From: Alloyangia pacifica
Lineage (GTDB): Bacteria > Pseudomonadota > Alphaproteobacteria > Rhodobacterales > Rhodobacteraceae
Length of the DNA: 64,000 nt
Assembly: GCF_900116195.1 (NCBI RefSeq)
Contig: NZ_FOZW01000007.1
Coordinates: 248,001 to 312,000 of the forward strand
Reading direction: 5' to 3'
How positions within the stretch are numbered: position 1 is the stretch's first letter; each line of letters opens with the position of its first letter. The notes under the pieces were generated by a model. The model was not told where the DNA came from. It saw only the letters and a program-made list of their open reading frames with translations, and did not search any database. The translations under genes and the position numbers were made by a program. Positions 63,756-64,000 of the stretch are shown one piece after another.

Positions 63756-64000
63756 ATGGAAATCAAGAGCATCGGTGTCATCGGCGCGGGCCAGATGGGC
63801 AATGGCATCGCCCATGTCATGGCGCTTGCGGGCTACGAGGTGCGCCTGTCGGACGTCAGCCAGGAGTCGCTGGACGCCGCGGTCGAGCTGATCACCCGCA
63901 ACCTCGACCGGCAGGTCAGCCGCGAGAAGATCAGCGCCGAGGCGCGCGACACCGCGCTGGCGAAGATTTCCACCACGCTCGACACCGTCGAGATCGCCCA
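63756..64000 (+). CDS. 3-hydroxybutyryl-CoA dehydrogenase, N-terminal part (3' end outside window)
   Basis: The first 81 codons of an NAD-dependent 3-hydroxyacyl-CoA dehydrogenase. The Rossmann nucleotide motif is IGVIGAGQMGNGIAHVMALAGYEVRLSD with GxGxxG at residues 10-15, and the helical segment NLDRQVSREKISAEARDTAL follows, typical of Hbd/PaaH. The frame is open to the end of the window. It may work with the PHB/butyryl-CoA pathway suggested by the nearby phasin, although cotranscription is not possible because the DUF6473 gene lies between on the other strand. Confidence 0.92.
   Translation, partial: MEIKSIGVIGAGQMGNGIAHVMALAGYEVRLSDVSQESLDAAVELITRNLDRQVSREKISAEARDTALAKISTTLDTVEIA

Overview
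The window is one contiguous piece of a GC-rich alphaproteobacterial chromosome, almost certainly from the Rhodobacteraceae (Roseobacter group). Support comes from the gene content (DUF1467, DUF3576, DUF6455 and DUF6473 proteins, a stand-alone Hint-domain protein, a TRAP transporter, HspQ), from an FNR-type box and two CtrA-like boxes, and from the order dapE-dapC-ftsK-lolA. I cannot name the genus. Most genes are housekeeping genes in short operons with overlapping stop/start codons. I saw no rRNA, tRNA, CRISPR array, insertion sequence or prophage.

Layout. 1-4.3 kb: the 3' part of aspS, a BglII/BstYI-like endonuclease gene that appears translationally coupled to it, a convergent MT-A70 adenine methyltransferase (a probable restriction-modification pair), a hemerythrin-like protein and a response regulator. 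4.4-8.1 kb: methylmalonyl-CoA epimerase, DUF1467, an EI24 membrane protein, a nitroreductase, DUF167 and an M48 metalloprotease lipoprotein. 8.1-9.2 kb: a self-contained unit with an FNR box, three DUF6455 genes sharing a four-cysteine signature, and a terminator. 9.3-12.2 kb: a tripartite TRAP transporter. 12.3-17.5 kb: gpmI-envC-like-ctpA, then rppH and a secreted protein. 17.5-24 kb: MltB-like transglycosylase, a divergent YafY regulator/GST pair, rnr and a Hint-domain protein.

24-32 kb: dapE, dapC, ftsK, lolA, a transglycosylase lipoprotein and hspQ. 32-38.6 kb: ribF-ycgN-ltaE as a coupled operon, a MocR regulator, and a TPR-sulfotransferase with yggS. 38.7-46.2 kb: porin, DUF3576 lipoprotein, glycosyltransferase, leuS-lptE-holA. 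46.2-51.6 kb: YrhK protein, rpmI-rplT-pheS (no pheT in the window), a globin-coupled-type chemoreceptor and pyk. 51.7-64 kb: an N-formylglutamate amidohydrolase-like gene with DUF1244, a Rieske oxygenase, a GST, and an amine/polyamine module (LuxR-type regulator, ABC transporter, carbon-nitrogen hydrolase, class III aminotransferase). The window ends with a phasin, a DUF6473 protein and the start of a 3-hydroxybutyryl-CoA dehydrogenase gene.

The observations most worth following are the FNR-box/DUF6455 triplet operon, the palindrome in the LuxR/ABC divergent region, two matching CtrA-like boxes upstream of a response regulator and a chemoreceptor, and a dispersed intergenic repeat family with at least five copies. 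All functional statements rest on reading the sequence and on recalled family knowledge; no database search was run.
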